Positions 45,919 through 54,510 are shown, numbered from the stretch's first letter. The stretch: 64,000 nt of DNA from Candidatus Ribeiella danica (GCA_016717335.1 JADKFS010000001.1:2356001-2420000), one strand, 5' to 3'. Made by a program: numbers and translations. Notes: generated by a model from the sequence alone, not told the origin.

Positions 45919-46446
45919 ATGCGCCTGATCACTGCCACAACCTGGGGCACGGTCTATCTACTGCATTTTCGCGCGCCGCTGGGCAACCTCGGCAACCCCC
46001 GCGCGCAGGCGTCGCACTATATCGGCTGGGCCGATGTGCTCGACGAGCGCATCGCCGAGCATCGCGCCGGCCGGGGGGCGAGGATTACGCGCGCGGCCGT
46101 CCACGCCGGGATCGACTTCGATGTCGTCGCGACCTGGTCGGCGCCGCTAGGCTTCGAGCGCGTGCTCAAGAACAAGAAGAACGCGCCCGACTTCTGCCCG
46201 ATCTGCGCGACGGCGCGCCGTCGGCTGCCCAAGGCGATCGCCGTTCAGCTCGTGCTTCCGCTCGACGGCTGCGGCCATGAGCCGTACGAGTCGATGGATG
46301 ATGACGATCAGGTCTGGGCGGCGATCGCGGCGACGCCGCTGGCCACGTCCCGCGTCGACTGGTTTGAGATCGCGTACTACCGTCAGGTTCGCGCCGCGCG
46401 CGCGTGTGTGGTGCCCGCGCCGGATTTCGACGCAGGGCTCTTGTAA
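45919..46446 (+). CDS. GIY-YIG-like nuclease-domain protein
   Basis: The 175-residue protein shows the GIY-YIG outline: GTVYLLHFRAPLG then SHYIGWADVLDERIAEHRAG (Tyr, Gly and the conserved Arg helix), and a KNKKNAPDFCPIC metal-like segment. The usual catalytic Glu cannot be placed with confidence. Nucleases of this type often accompany mobile DNA. The ATG at 45919 follows GAGG; GTG at 45907 would overlap the upstream stop. Confidence 0.65.
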   Translation: MRLITATTWGTVYLLHFRAPLGNLGNPRAQASHYIGWADVLDERIAEHRAGRGARITRAAVHAGIDFDVVATWSAPLGFERVLKNKKNAPDFCPICATARRRLPKAIAVQLVLPLDGCGHEPYESMDDDDQVWAAIAATPLATSRVDWFEIAYYRQVRAARACVVPAPDFDAGLL

Positions 46447-46463
46447 TCAAGGGAGCGACAGCC

Positions 46464-46859
46464 ATGACTGCACCAACACTGTCCCGCCCGAGCGGCGCCA
46501 CCGCTGCGCCGCTCGACGCCGCGCCGCGCCGCGCCCTGGCCATGACCATCAATATCTCGATGGACGGCTTCCCGGTCGAGATCTCCTTCGACGGCAGCCT
46601 CGACCAACTGCCGGCCATCACGAAGCGGCTGCGCGCGCTGGGCGCGGAGCCGGCCGCCGCGCCGGCGCCAAAGGACGAACGTGCGCCGGTCCGCCCCGAG
46701 CGCGTGACTCCCAGCTACGACAGCGACGGCAATCCGTGCTGCCCGGTGCATAAGCGGCCGTTAAGCGACGGCGCGCACGGCCTGTTCTGCTCGGCCAAAG
46801 CTCGGACCGGCCAGGTGGCCGACAAGAAGGGGTATTGCGGCCTGAAATTCGAGGCATAG
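46464..46859 (+). CDS. Small zinc-binding protein in the PRTRC-E position
   Basis: The 131-residue protein has an N-terminal beta-rich part (TINISMDGFPVEISFDGSLD), a Pro/Ala linker and a C-terminal Cys/His cluster (CCPVHKRPL, FCSAK, YCGLKFEA) likely to bind one zinc. It immediately precedes the PRTRC-C-like gene, where protein E sits in classical PRTRC operons, but I do not see protein-E motifs. A role with nucleic acid is possible but not shown. Confidence 0.5.
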   Translation: MTAPTLSRPSGATAAPLDAAPRRALAMTINISMDGFPVEISFDGSLDQLPAITKRLRALGAEPAAAPAPKDERAPVRPERVTPSYDSDGNPCCPVHKRPLSDGAHGLFCSAKARTGQVADKKGYCGLKFEA

Positions 46860-46932
46860 GGAAAGGAGGATAAGCGCACACGACAGGGTTTGGGTACGAT
46901 GACACGGCCACACCGCACAGAAAGGGACCACC

Positions 46933-47397
46933 ATGACCACAACCACCCCGGCGACGATGATCGTCATCGTCAGCGGCCAGGAGTTCTCCGTACCTACGGA
47001 CACGTCGATCGACGACCTGCGCGCGCACCTCTCCGGGATGTTCCCCGAGGTCGCTTCGGCCACCGTCCAGAAGGGGACGAAGGCGATCGATGGCACGACG
47101 TACCAGACAATTGAGTTCGTGAAAAAGGCCGGCACGAAAGGGGCGAGCGGCGCGGATCTGCTCGCCCTGCTCGCCGCGATCCCGGCGATTCGCCTGGGGT
47201 TGCCGCCCGCGAAAACGGCGCAGCTGCTGGAGGACGTCCGCACGGGCCGCGCGACGATCGATTGGGCGCTCGACGCCGACGCCCTGGGCGCGCTGGATAT
47301 ACTGCTGTGCCGCAATCGCACGCAGACAGGAGAAACGCTGTGCAGTCAGCTCGACCGCATCACACCCGTCGCCGGCATCGCGCCCGTCGCGTGGTAA
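46933..47397 (+). CDS. PRTRC system protein C-like ubiquitin-fold protein with C-terminal extension
   Basis: Residues ~8-70 match the small ubiquitin-like PRTRC-C protein in outline: an N-terminal strand, GQEFSVPTDTSIDDLRAHLS, MFPEVASATVQKG, TYQTIEFVKKAGTKG. As I recall them, classical C proteins are ~70 residues and end at a GTKG-like tail. Here GTKG is at 67-70 and 84 more residues follow (ADLLALLAAIPAIRLGLPPA...). This extension could be a propeptide or a fused domain. The neighbours supply an E1-like, an E2-like and a JAB protease, the full set for attachment or processing. AAGGGACCACC precedes the ATG. Confidence 0.65.
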   Translation: MTTTTPATMIVIVSGQEFSVPTDTSIDDLRAHLSGMFPEVASATVQKGTKAIDGTTYQTIEFVKKAGTKGASGADLLALLAAIPAIRLGLPPAKTAQLLEDVRTGRATIDWALDADALGALDILLCRNRTQTGETLCSQLDRITPVAGIAPVAW

Positions 47398-48386
47398 CGC
47401 CCGCGCTTGCCGAGCGGGCGACGGCGATCGACGAAGGGCAGCGCACGGCGCTGCGCGTGGGGCTGACCTTTGCCGCCCACCTCCGCCGACTCTTTCCGGA
47501 CTGGTACGCGGCGTATGTCGGCGACCTGCACACGACCGACGACATCCTGCTGGGCGTGATGGGCGCGTTCCTCTCGCTCGCGCACACCCAGCTCATCGCG
47601 CTCGACATCGACGCGAACCTGTCGACCCCCGGAGGCTATAACGGCTGGTACGTCGCGCGGCTGCCGTTCGCGCCCAAAGAACCGCGCAACGCGCTCCATC
47701 CGCTGGTCGGCGATGCGACCGCGCGCGCTCTCTTGATCAACGACGGCAGCGCCTGGCTGCGCCAGCCCGTGCCGCGGGTCTACGGCATCAGCGTCGACGA
47801 CGTCAGCCGCGGGGATAGCGGCTATGGCATCGGCCGATCCATCGGCAAGCACGTGCTGACCCTACTCATCTGGCGCATGCTCGCAGGGACGACCTGGGAG
47901 CCGCTGGCGGAGCGCGCCGTCGTCGATCTCGCGACGACGCGCACCATCGACCTTGATCTTGGCCGCGCGATTGCCGCGCTGCCGCAGCTGCCGGCGGCGA
48001 CGCCGCTCGCGCCGCTCTGCGCGCAGCTTGACCGGGTGCGCCCGGCCAAGATCGGGCAGCTCGGCACGCTGATCGCCTACGCCTGCGGACGGCTCGACAA
48101 CGGATTCACGTCGGTGACGACGGCCGAGGCGCGGCAGCGCTACGACCAGGTGATCGACCTGGATTGGGAGCGCCCGGCCGCGGCGTTTGCGGCCGCGCGC
48201 GCCGCGCAGCAGCAGGCGGCGGCGATCACCCGCGCCTACAGCCGGCTCTGCGGCCGCATGCAGCGCGAGGATGGCTTGTGGGCGGTGCTGCGCGGCGCCA
48301 TCCTGGAGGCCGCTGGGGCCGTCGCCGGTGCCGAGAGGACGTTCACCACTTATGATCCTGCTGCGCTCTACTGGAGGCTGCCATGA
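47391..48386 (+). CDS. PRTRC system protein F-like
   Basis: The ~331-residue protein lies between C and B, which is the position of protein F, and has about the expected length. It is mostly helical (RTALRVGLTFAAHLRRLFPD, HVLTLLIWRMLAGTTWEPLA) with VPRVYGISVDDVSRGDSGYG in the centre. The likely GTG at 47391 overlaps the previous stop. The assignment is by position, length and general character, not a clear motif. Protein F has no known activity. Confidence 0.5.
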   Translation: MVTPALAERATAIDEGQRTALRVGLTFAAHLRRLFPDWYAAYVGDLHTTDDILLGVMGAFLSLAHTQLIALDIDANLSTPGGYNGWYVARLPFAPKEPRNALHPLVGDATARALLINDGSAWLRQPVPRVYGISVDDVSRGDSGYGIGRSIGKHVLTLLIWRMLAGTTWEPLAERAVVDLATTRTIDLDLGRAIAALPQLPAATPLAPLCAQLDRVRPAKIGQLGTLIAYACGRLDNGFTSVTTAEARQRYDQVIDLDWERPAAAFAAARAAQQQAAAITRAYSRLCGRMQREDGLWAVLRGAILEAAGAVAGAERTFTTYDPAALYWRLP

Positions 48387-49138
48387 AACTGACGAATCGT
48401 ACGCTCAAGCCCATCCGCCCCAAGCCCTGGCGGCGCTGTCGTCCCCGCCCCCGCCCCTACCCGCGCGAAATCATGCTGATGGACCGGCCGCCGCTGGCGC
48501 AGATCTGTATCTACGACTCGTGTGTGGTCCTGACGCGGCGCGAGGCGAGCGGCGCATGGCGCTCGTATCCGATCAGCCCCGACGCGCTCGCGCAGGCGCT
48601 GGGAAAGCTGCCCGTAACCGCGGGCCTGCTGCCCGAGGGCACGGTTGGCGCCGGGCTGCGCGACGGCGATGCGTTCTATGTGCAGCACGTGCCCGCGGCG
48701 ACGGCGCGACTGCAGCTGCTCGAAGGCGGCCAGGCGAGTATCTTGCGCGTGATGCTGCCACCGCTGATCTGGGCCGGCTGGCGAGACAACTACCGGATCT
48801 TTGCGCTCGGCCCAGACACGCCGCTCGCGGCCAACACGCCGCTCTATCACGCGCCGTTTCCAAACGTCTACCCGACGGGGGTGATCTGCTGGGGCGACGT
48901 CCGCGTGCAGCGGGCGACCCCGACGACGCTGCCGGCGATGCGCCGCCTGTTCCTGGAGGAGTCGCAGTTCAACAGCCACCTGGACACCGGCAAGAGCAAG
49001 TCCGGCCGCGCAGCGATCGCACAGCTGCGGTACGTGGGCACGCGTGGGCCGGACACGCCCTACCCGCTGCGCGACCTGCTGCCCGCCGGCATGACGCTCG
49101 GCGCGCTGCTCGACGGCTCGGCCTGGAGGCGATCATGA
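48383..49138 (+). CDS. PRTRC system protein B (E2-like)
   Basis: The start overlaps the upstream stop (ATGA). The 251-residue protein includes the conserved B-protein region: TPLYHAPFPNVYPTGVICWG, then FLEESQFNSHLDTGKSKSG and a C-terminal PYPLRDLLPAGMTLGALL. In published comparative work this family has been related to the E2 ubiquitin-conjugating fold; the Cys in GVICWGDV is in a plausible place for the active site. It would receive the ubiquitin-like protein from the ThiF-type E1 encoded two genes on. The N-terminal ~30 residues are unusually Arg/Pro-rich. Confidence 0.78.
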   Translation: MKLTNRTLKPIRPKPWRRCRPRPRPYPREIMLMDRPPLAQICIYDSCVVLTRREASGAWRSYPISPDALAQALGKLPVTAGLLPEGTVGAGLRDGDAFYVQHVPAATARLQLLEGGQASILRVMLPPLIWAGWRDNYRIFALGPDTPLAANTPLYHAPFPNVYPTGVICWGDVRVQRATPTTLPAMRRLFLEESQFNSHLDTGKSKSGRAAIAQLRYVGTRGPDTPYPLRDLLPAGMTLGALLDGSAWRRS

Positions 49139-49818
49139 GCACCGATCTGGCCGCCGTGTTTGCGTCGCTCCAGTCCTACCACGTCGCGCGGCCGGCCGAG
49201 CCGCTCCCGGCCGCGCGGCCGGGCGTGACGTGGATCTGGGCGGCCAACGGGGTTTTCAAGCGCGGCGTGGACGCGGTGCGCGATATCCTCATCCAGGTCA
49301 CGCCGACCTGCCCAACACCCGGCCTCGCCCAGCTGGTGCCGCACGTGCGCTACACGACGCACGCCGGCCGTATTCCCGGCGCGCTGCTCAGCGCGCTGCT
49401 CGAGCACGCACGGCGGGCCGGCGACGAGGGGGCGATCGCGCGGCCGATCGAGCAGCAGTATTTCGTGACCTATCGCGCAGGCCTGCCGCGGCCGTTTCGC
49501 CTGGCGCTGCCCGCACAGGACGCCAGCGCCGTGAAGGTGCAGTATGCGTTGACGGTCAGTGGCACGCCGCTGGTCGATCTGCACTCGCACCACGGTCTGG
49601 GCGCCTTCTTCTCGGACGTCGACGATCGCGATGACATGGGCCTGTCGATCAGCGCGGTCGTTGGGCAGATCTTCGACCGGCCCAAGATCGCGCTGCGGGC
49701 GAATGTCTACGGCCATCGCCAACGCCTGCCAGCACTCGCGGTGTTCGACTGTTTGCCCGACGGGCTGTGTGATACCTATCGTGCACGAGGAGTGCGCCAT
49801 GCACACGCTGACGATTGA
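49135..49818 (+). CDS. PRTRC system protein A (JAB/JAMM metallopeptidase)
   Basis: ATGA overlap with protein B. The 227-residue protein holds a JAMM motif: H150, H152, S160 and D163 in LHSHHGLGAFFSDVDDRDDM, with E/Q-rich IEQQYFVTYRAG upstream giving the possible catalytic Glu. JAMM proteases remove ubiquitin-like proteins or mature their C-termini. Here the obvious substrate is the extended protein C, cleavable after GTKG; this is inference. A nearby ThiF overlaps its 3' end by 20 bases. Confidence 0.82.
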   Translation: MSTDLAAVFASLQSYHVARPAEPLPAARPGVTWIWAANGVFKRGVDAVRDILIQVTPTCPTPGLAQLVPHVRYTTHAGRIPGALLSALLEHARRAGDEGAIARPIEQQYFVTYRAGLPRPFRLALPAQDASAVKVQYALTVSGTPLVDLHSHHGLGAFFSDVDDRDDMGLSISAVVGQIFDRPKIALRANVYGHRQRLPALAVFDCLPDGLCDTYRARGVRHAHADD

Positions 49819-50689
49819 GCGGCCTGTACCATTTGTCATGCACACGGGGCCGCTCACCCTGCTCCTGGCCGGCTGCGGCGGCACCGGCTCCCACCTGGCT
49901 CAGGCGCTGGCGCGGATCGCGGCGCACACGCGATCGCGGCGCACGGATCTGCGCATCATCTTCTGTGACGGCGACACGGTCGAAGAGAAGAACGTCGGCC
50001 GCCAGCTGTTCACCCCGCGGGACGTCGGGCACAACAAGTCCCAGGCGCTCGCGGCGCGCTTCAACGCGCTATTCGGCCTGGCGATCGAAGCGCTGCCCGA
50101 GATGGCCACAGTCGACCGCCTGCTCAAGATCGGCGGCCAGAGCCGGCGAGCGCCGAACGGCAACGGCAGCCTGGGCATCCTGATCGGCGCGGTCGACAGC
50201 GCGACCGCGCGCAAGTCTCTGCACAGCGCACTCCTCAATCAACGCTGCTGGCATGGATGGCTCGACTGTGGCAATCACGAGAACGCGGGCCAGGTGCTGT
50301 TCGGTACCGAGACCCAGCCCGCCCGCCTGGCCGACGCGGTCAAGGTTGGGATTTGCACGAAGCTGCCCGCCCCGTCGATCGTCGCGCCCGATCTGCTGGC
50401 AGCCACGCCGCGGCGGCAGCGCGAGGACTGCGCCGCGGCGATGGAAGACAATGTCCAGTCGCTGATGGTGAATCAGATGATGGCGTCGATCGCCAGCGAG
50501 TACCTGGCGAAGCTGATCATCCATCGTCGGTTGACCACGTTTCAGACGATCGTCGACCTGGGCACGCTGACGATGCGCTCCACGCCAGTTACGGCGGGGG
50601 CGATCCGCCAGGTGGTCGACGCCTATCAGGATCATCAGCAGCGGCGCGCCGATGCGATGCCGCATGAAGAGAAGGAGCGAGCCGCATGA
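49799..50689 (+). CDS. PRTRC system ThiF-family E1-like protein
   Basis: The 296-residue Rossmann enzyme has LLLAGCGGTGSHLAQAL (G25-S31), the FCDGDTVEEKNVGRQLF acidic strand and Arg-finger region, RDVGHNKSQALAARFN and a C-terminal MEDNVQSLMVNQMMASIASE. E1-like enzymes adenylate the C-terminal Gly of ubiquitin-like proteins. LDCGNHENAGQVLFG contains a Cys that could form the thioester, and the zinc-type CxxC pairs of MoeB are not seen. It overlaps protein A by 20 bases and the next start by four, so expression is tightly coupled. Confidence 0.85.
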   Translation: MHTLTIERPVPFVMHTGPLTLLLAGCGGTGSHLAQALARIAAHTRSRRTDLRIIFCDGDTVEEKNVGRQLFTPRDVGHNKSQALAARFNALFGLAIEALPEMATVDRLLKIGGQSRRAPNGNGSLGILIGAVDSATARKSLHSALLNQRCWHGWLDCGNHENAGQVLFGTETQPARLADAVKVGICTKLPAPSIVAPDLLAATPRRQREDCAAAMEDNVQSLMVNQMMASIASEYLAKLIIHRRLTTFQTIVDLGTLTMRSTPVTAGAIRQVVDAYQDHQQRRADAMPHEEKERAA

Positions 50690-51552
50690 GCGATCTAGCA
50701 CTTGTCGACCAGGCCACTGTGTACGCGGATGAGCTGCCACAGCACGCTGCGCAGATAGCGCACTATGAAGCAGCCGGGCTGACGCGCGGCGAGGCGTTTC
50801 AGCTGGAGGTGCGCGCGGCGCGCGTGATCAGCCTGATACGCCGCAACGCACTCGAGCTGGGGCAGGAGCTAGCCCTGACGCGTGACGAGGCGAAACATGG
50901 CACCTGGGGCGCCTTCCTGGAACGGTGCGATCTGACCGAGCGCACTGCCGAGAACGTGATGAATGTCTGGCGGCGTTTTCGGGACACTCCCGAAATTATT
51001 TCGGCTTTGAAGCCGACCGCGCTGTATTTGATGTCAGCGCCGTCGGCTGATTCGGACGTGGTGGCGGCGATCGTCGAGGAGGTTCAGCGCGGCGCGCCCG
51101 CCCCGAGCGTTACGGAGGTCAAGCAGCGACTCGCCGCGAAGTCGGCGGCGCCAGCGGCCGGCGCGCCGCCCAGCCCCAAGCCGGCGGCTCCGGCGGCACG
51201 CGGGCCGGCCGCGGCGGCGCCGCGCAGCGCCGCTGCCGCTACCGACGACGGCGAGATCGCAGCGGCCGGCCCAGCACTCCGCCCGCTGCCGCCGCCGCTG
51301 CCGGCCCTCATCCGTATCGTGGCGGATGGCATGATGGATGGGCAGGCGCGCAAGCTTTTGGTCGCCAAGCGTGCGCTGCTTGCGGAAACGATTGCCCAGA
51401 TCGACGCGCAGCTGGCGATCACGGGTGGGCCGACGATCGTCATTCGCCGGGAACACGCTCAAGAGGCGGCACGGTTGTTTGTGAACAGCCAGGCGCTGGG
51501 AGGCGCGGCGGCAATGCTCGCCTTCTCGGCCGTTGTTGAGGAGGTGGAATGA
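50686..51552 (+). CDS. DUF3102-family protein
   Basis: The 288-residue protein has the DUF3102 block in residues ~35-100: SLIRRNALELGQELALTRDE, HGTWGAFLERCDLTERTAEN and VMNVWRRF. The family is typical of plasmids and conjugative elements and looks like a HTH DNA-binding region. An Ala/Pro-rich middle and a helical C-terminus follow. Both ends overlap the neighbouring genes (ATGA and ATGATG), so it is coupled to ThiF and RtcB. Confidence 0.72.
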   Translation: MSDLALVDQATVYADELPQHAAQIAHYEAAGLTRGEAFQLEVRAARVISLIRRNALELGQELALTRDEAKHGTWGAFLERCDLTERTAENVMNVWRRFRDTPEIISALKPTALYLMSAPSADSDVVAAIVEEVQRGAPAPSVTEVKQRLAAKSAAPAAGAPPSPKPAAPAARGPAAAAPRSAAAATDDGEIAAAGPALRPLPPPLPALIRIVADGMMDGQARKLLVAKRALLAETIAQIDAQLAITGGPTIVIRREHAQEAARLFVNSQALGGAAAMLAFSAVVEEVE

Positions 51553-52778
51553 TGGAGCTTCGCAATGGAATCGCCGTTTTTGGCGACGTCGAGGCCGGCG
51601 CGTTCGAGCAGATCGAGCGCTGCCGCAACTTCTCGCCGCTGGTGCGGCGTGCTGCGCTGATGGGCGACAATCACAAGGGGTATAGCTGCCCGATCGGCGG
51701 TGTGCTGGCACTCACAGAGGCGGTTAGCCCCAGCTCGGTCGGCTATGATATCGCCTGTGGTATCAAGGCCGTGCAAACAAATCTGCACCTGAATGATCTG
51801 GGTGGCTTCGACACATTGGCAGATCAGCTCGCCAAGACGCTCGCCTTCGGGGTTGGCCGGACATCGGGCGCGAATGTCGATCACCCGCTCTTCGACGATC
51901 CGCTGTGGACAGAGAAAGAGCTGGCTCCGCTGAAGCACCTGGCGGCGCAGCAGCTCGGCACGATCGGCTCGGGCAATCACTTTGTCGATCTGCTGAGCGA
52001 TGAGGCGGGTGCGGTATGGATCATGGCGCATTTTGGGAGCCGCGGCTTCGGGCATAAGGTGGCCTCGGGCTTTCTCAATCTGGCCGCCGGCCGGGGCTTT
52101 GCCGACAAGGCGCCCGGCGAAAACATGGAGGCGCCGCCGACGATCATCCCACTCCAGAGTGACCTGGGCCAGCTGTACTGGAAGGCGATGACGCTGGCTG
52201 GGCGCTACGCCTATGCGGGCCGCGATTACGTGGTTGGCCAGGTACTCGATCTGCTGGAAGCGCACGCGCAATACAGCGTCCATAATCATCACAACTTCAC
52301 CTGGAAAGAGACACACGACGGTGAATCACTGTATGTTGTGCGCAAGGGTGCCACGCCGGCGTTCCCTGGCCAGCTGGGAGCGGTCGGCGGAAGTATGGGC
52401 GACAAGGCGGTGATTGTCGAAGGTGTCGATACGCCCGAGGCGGCTGCGGCGCTGCACTCGACAATCCACGGCGCCGGCCGGGTGATGAGCCGCACCGCAG
52501 CGGCCGGCAAGGTCAAGTGGTTGCCCGATCCGATCACTGGTAAGAAGCGGCCTCAGCGGGTGTCAGCGGGCGCGGTCAGCCCCGAGATGATGCGTGCGTG
52601 GCTGGACGAGCAGGGCGTTGTGTTGCGCGGCGGTGGACTAGACGAGTCGCCACACGTCTACAAGCGTTTGCCCGACGTGCTGGCAGCGCACGCGGGCAGC
52701 ATCAAGGTGCTGCACCGGCTCCAGCCATTCATCGTGGTGATGGCCGGTGCCGATGTGTTCGACCCATATAAGGACTGA
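51549..52778 (+). CDS. rtcB: RtcB-family RNA ligase
   Basis: RtcB joins RNA 2',3'-cyclic phosphate and 5'-OH ends with GTP and Mn2+, repairing broken tRNA or ligating exons. The 409-residue protein keeps the signature blocks: LMGDNHKGYSCPIGGVLA, SVGYDIACGI with the metal Cys, TIGSGNHF, MAHFGSRGFGH, SVHNHHNFTW, and HGAGRVMSR with H307 as the guanylylated residue, ending AGADVFDPYKD. All metal ligands appear present. It is an operon member of the mobile array, with GGAGGTGGA before its start. Confidence 0.93.
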   Translation: MMELRNGIAVFGDVEAGAFEQIERCRNFSPLVRRAALMGDNHKGYSCPIGGVLALTEAVSPSSVGYDIACGIKAVQTNLHLNDLGGFDTLADQLAKTLAFGVGRTSGANVDHPLFDDPLWTEKELAPLKHLAAQQLGTIGSGNHFVDLLSDEAGAVWIMAHFGSRGFGHKVASGFLNLAAGRGFADKAPGENMEAPPTIIPLQSDLGQLYWKAMTLAGRYAYAGRDYVVGQVLDLLEAHAQYSVHNHHNFTWKETHDGESLYVVRKGATPAFPGQLGAVGGSMGDKAVIVEGVDTPEAAAALHSTIHGAGRVMSRTAAAGKVKWLPDPITGKKRPQRVSAGAVSPEMMRAWLDEQGVVLRGGGLDESPHVYKRLPDVLAAHAGSIKVLHRLQPFIVVMAGADVFDPYKD

Positions 52779-52841
52779 CACACAGCAAGGAGGAAGGATC
52801 GATGCGAGACGCAGATCAGAAGCCCGAATGCAGGAACTGTT

Positions 52842-52988
52842 GTGAACCAGCAACTATCCTTCTGGCGCCCCCGCTACTGTCCGGACTGCTGGGGTGGCCG
52901 GTTGTGGCCGGCGCTCCATCCCTATCTCCACAACAAGCCGGCGCAGCTGCACCTCAACGGGTGGCTAGCTGCGGAATGGCAGGGATGA
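52842..52988 (+). CDS. 48-residue Trp-rich protein
   Basis: A GTG start after AGGAAC gives a small protein with FWRPRYCPDCWGGRLWPALH and a C-terminal LNGWLAAEWQG. It has a CPDC pair. Its stop overlaps the next start (ATGA). Unrecognised; the overlap supports it over a longer competing frame starting at 52802. Confidence 0.45.
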   Translation: MNQQLSFWRPRYCPDCWGGRLWPALHPYLHNKPAQLHLNGWLAAEWQG

Positions 52989-53338
52989 GCGCGATGATTC
53001 TCCAAGAAATCTATCTTGTTATCGCCGAGGCCGGCTCTTATACAACCGAGGATAAAGACTCGTGGCCAGTGGCGGCCTATGCGGATCTCAAGGGAGCCCG
53101 TACACATGCCGCGCGTGCGCAGGTTGTATGGCGACGCCTGTATCGCCTGGTCGCTCTCTGGCGCCGCGATCGCTTGCACGCTTCCTGGTCGCCGAAGCCA
53201 ACAACCTGGCTAGATACGTTTGGTGATCCGAAGCCAGGAAGCAACCGGTACGATCCCGATATGCGCTATAACGACACTATCAACTACGAGGTCTATGTGG
53301 TCCCGTTCAATCCAAACGCGGAGGAAGAAGGCGAATGA
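52985..53338 (+). CDS. Protein of unknown function
   Basis: The 117-residue protein (MSAMILQEIYLVIAEAGSYT) starts with an ATGA overlap and ends with another at 53335. A C-terminal FGDPKPGSNRYDPDMRYNDT and VYVVPFNPN give it a globular look. No family recognised. Confidence 0.5.
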   Translation: MSAMILQEIYLVIAEAGSYTTEDKDSWPVAAYADLKGARTHAARAQVVWRRLYRLVALWRRDRLHASWSPKPTTWLDTFGDPKPGSNRYDPDMRYNDTINYEVYVVPFNPNAEEEGE

Positions 53339-53642
53339 AGGTAGTGATCACGCTGGTCGGCGAGAGCCGCGAGGCGGCCGAGCGCGCTGTGGCGCAGCTG
53401 CGCGCCTGGCTCGGGCCGCGGCTGGAGCTTTTGACTTTGCCGAAGCAATGGAGCGCATCACACGGTCGTACACAAGCTATGCGGCGATCGATCTGCCCGA
53501 GACGGTGCAGCTGGGACCGTTCGCGGTCGAGCTCGATCCGGAGCTGCCGACGACGTGCATTATGCTTCGAGATGGACAGGCGATCCTGTGCCTGCGCTGC
53601 GGCGCCTGGTCGTTCCATCCATCTGACGTCGCCAATCGTTAA
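53335..53642 (+). CDS. Small protein(s), probable single gene with a frame change
   Basis: From 53335 the frame reads KVVITLVGESREAAERAVAQ and RAWLGPRLELL, a plausible N-terminus. From about 53440 the credible sequence is in another frame (MERITRSYTSYAAIDLPETV, PTTCIMLRDGQAILCLRCGA) and stops at 53642. Either one gene carries an indel near 53430 or two genes overlap (the second starting at 53448). The last part has a CLRC pair. Confidence 0.4.
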
Positions 53643-53652
53643 GGAGGTGTCT

Positions 53653-54510
53653 ATGCAGACCTACCCCTGGTTCGACCAGGTTCCCGATCACCTCAAAACG
53701 CGCCGCCAGCTCGCCGCGCAGGGCCTGCGGCCGGGTGGTCCCGTTATCGCGCAGGTCGTGTGGCGGCGCGGCAAGGCGCACGCCGATCTGTACGATCAGA
53801 ACGCAGCCAAGCCCAAGCGGGCGATGACCGAGGCGCAGCGCGCAGCGCTCGCTTCGGCCCAGCAGGCGCGACGAACGTGCCCGGGCTGCCAGACTCTCTT
53901 CCCGTTCGTGCTGGGCGCTCACGTCGACTGCCCGGTCTGCTTCGAGCGGATGCTGGCGCGCGATCGAGCCCGGGCGATCCGCCAAGCGCGGATCTGGCTG
54001 CACTCGCCACGCACGATCATCCTCGACACCGAGACCACCGACCTCGACGGCTACCTGGTGCAGATCGCGGCGATCGACACGACCGGCCAGGTGGTGCTCG
54101 ACACGCTGGTCAACCCGCGGGCGCCCATCAGCGCCGGCGCGCGGCGCGTCCACGGCATGAGCGACGACCAGGTCGCCGATGCACCAACGTTCGAGCAGAT
54201 CGCCGACGACCTGCTGGTGCTGCTGCGCGGCCGGCGGATCGTGACCTACAATGCCGATTTCGACTCGGGCATCCTGCAAAACGAGTTGGCCCGACTCGCG
54301 GGTGGATTCGCGCGCGGCTGGGACGCGGCCCGCGCGGTGATGCGCCAGCAGCACTGGCGCTGCGCAATGACGCTGTATGCGGCCTATGTCGGGGAGTACT
54401 CAGACTACCACGGATCGTATCGGTGGCAGCCGCTCGCCGGCGGCGACCATACGGCGCTCGGCGACTGCCGGGCCTGTTTGGAGACGCTCCGACGGATGGC
54501 GGAGGACTGA
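53653..54510 (+). CDS. DEDDh-type 3'-5' exonuclease with N-terminal zinc ribbon
   Basis: AAGGAGGTGT places the start at 53653. Residues ~75-100 have two CxxC knuckles (CPGCQTLF, VDCPVC). The exonuclease domain has ExoI IILDTETTDLDGYLVQIAAI, ExoII YNADFDSGILQNEL and ExoIII HTALGDCRACLETL, the DnaQ/epsilon arrangement. It degrades DNA or RNA from the 3' end, for repair, proofreading or RNA trimming. Following rtcB in the same transcription direction, an RNA-end role is possible but unproven. Confidence 0.85.
   Translation: MQTYPWFDQVPDHLKTRRQLAAQGLRPGGPVIAQVVWRRGKAHADLYDQNAAKPKRAMTEAQRAALASAQQARRTCPGCQTLFPFVLGAHVDCPVCFERMLARDRARAIRQARIWLHSPRTIILDTETTDLDGYLVQIAAIDTTGQVVLDTLVNPRAPISAGARRVHGMSDDQVADAPTFEQIADDLLVLLRGRRIVTYNADFDSGILQNELARLAGGFARGWDAARAVMRQQHWRCAMTLYAAYVGEYSDYHGSYRWQPLAGGDHTALGDCRACLETLRRMAED

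Noticed and set aside
52802..52984. Longer start for the 52985-53338 protein
   Set aside because: A different frame in the same span gives a Trp-rich small protein ending in an ATGA overlap with the shorter start, which fits the tight packing of this array better.
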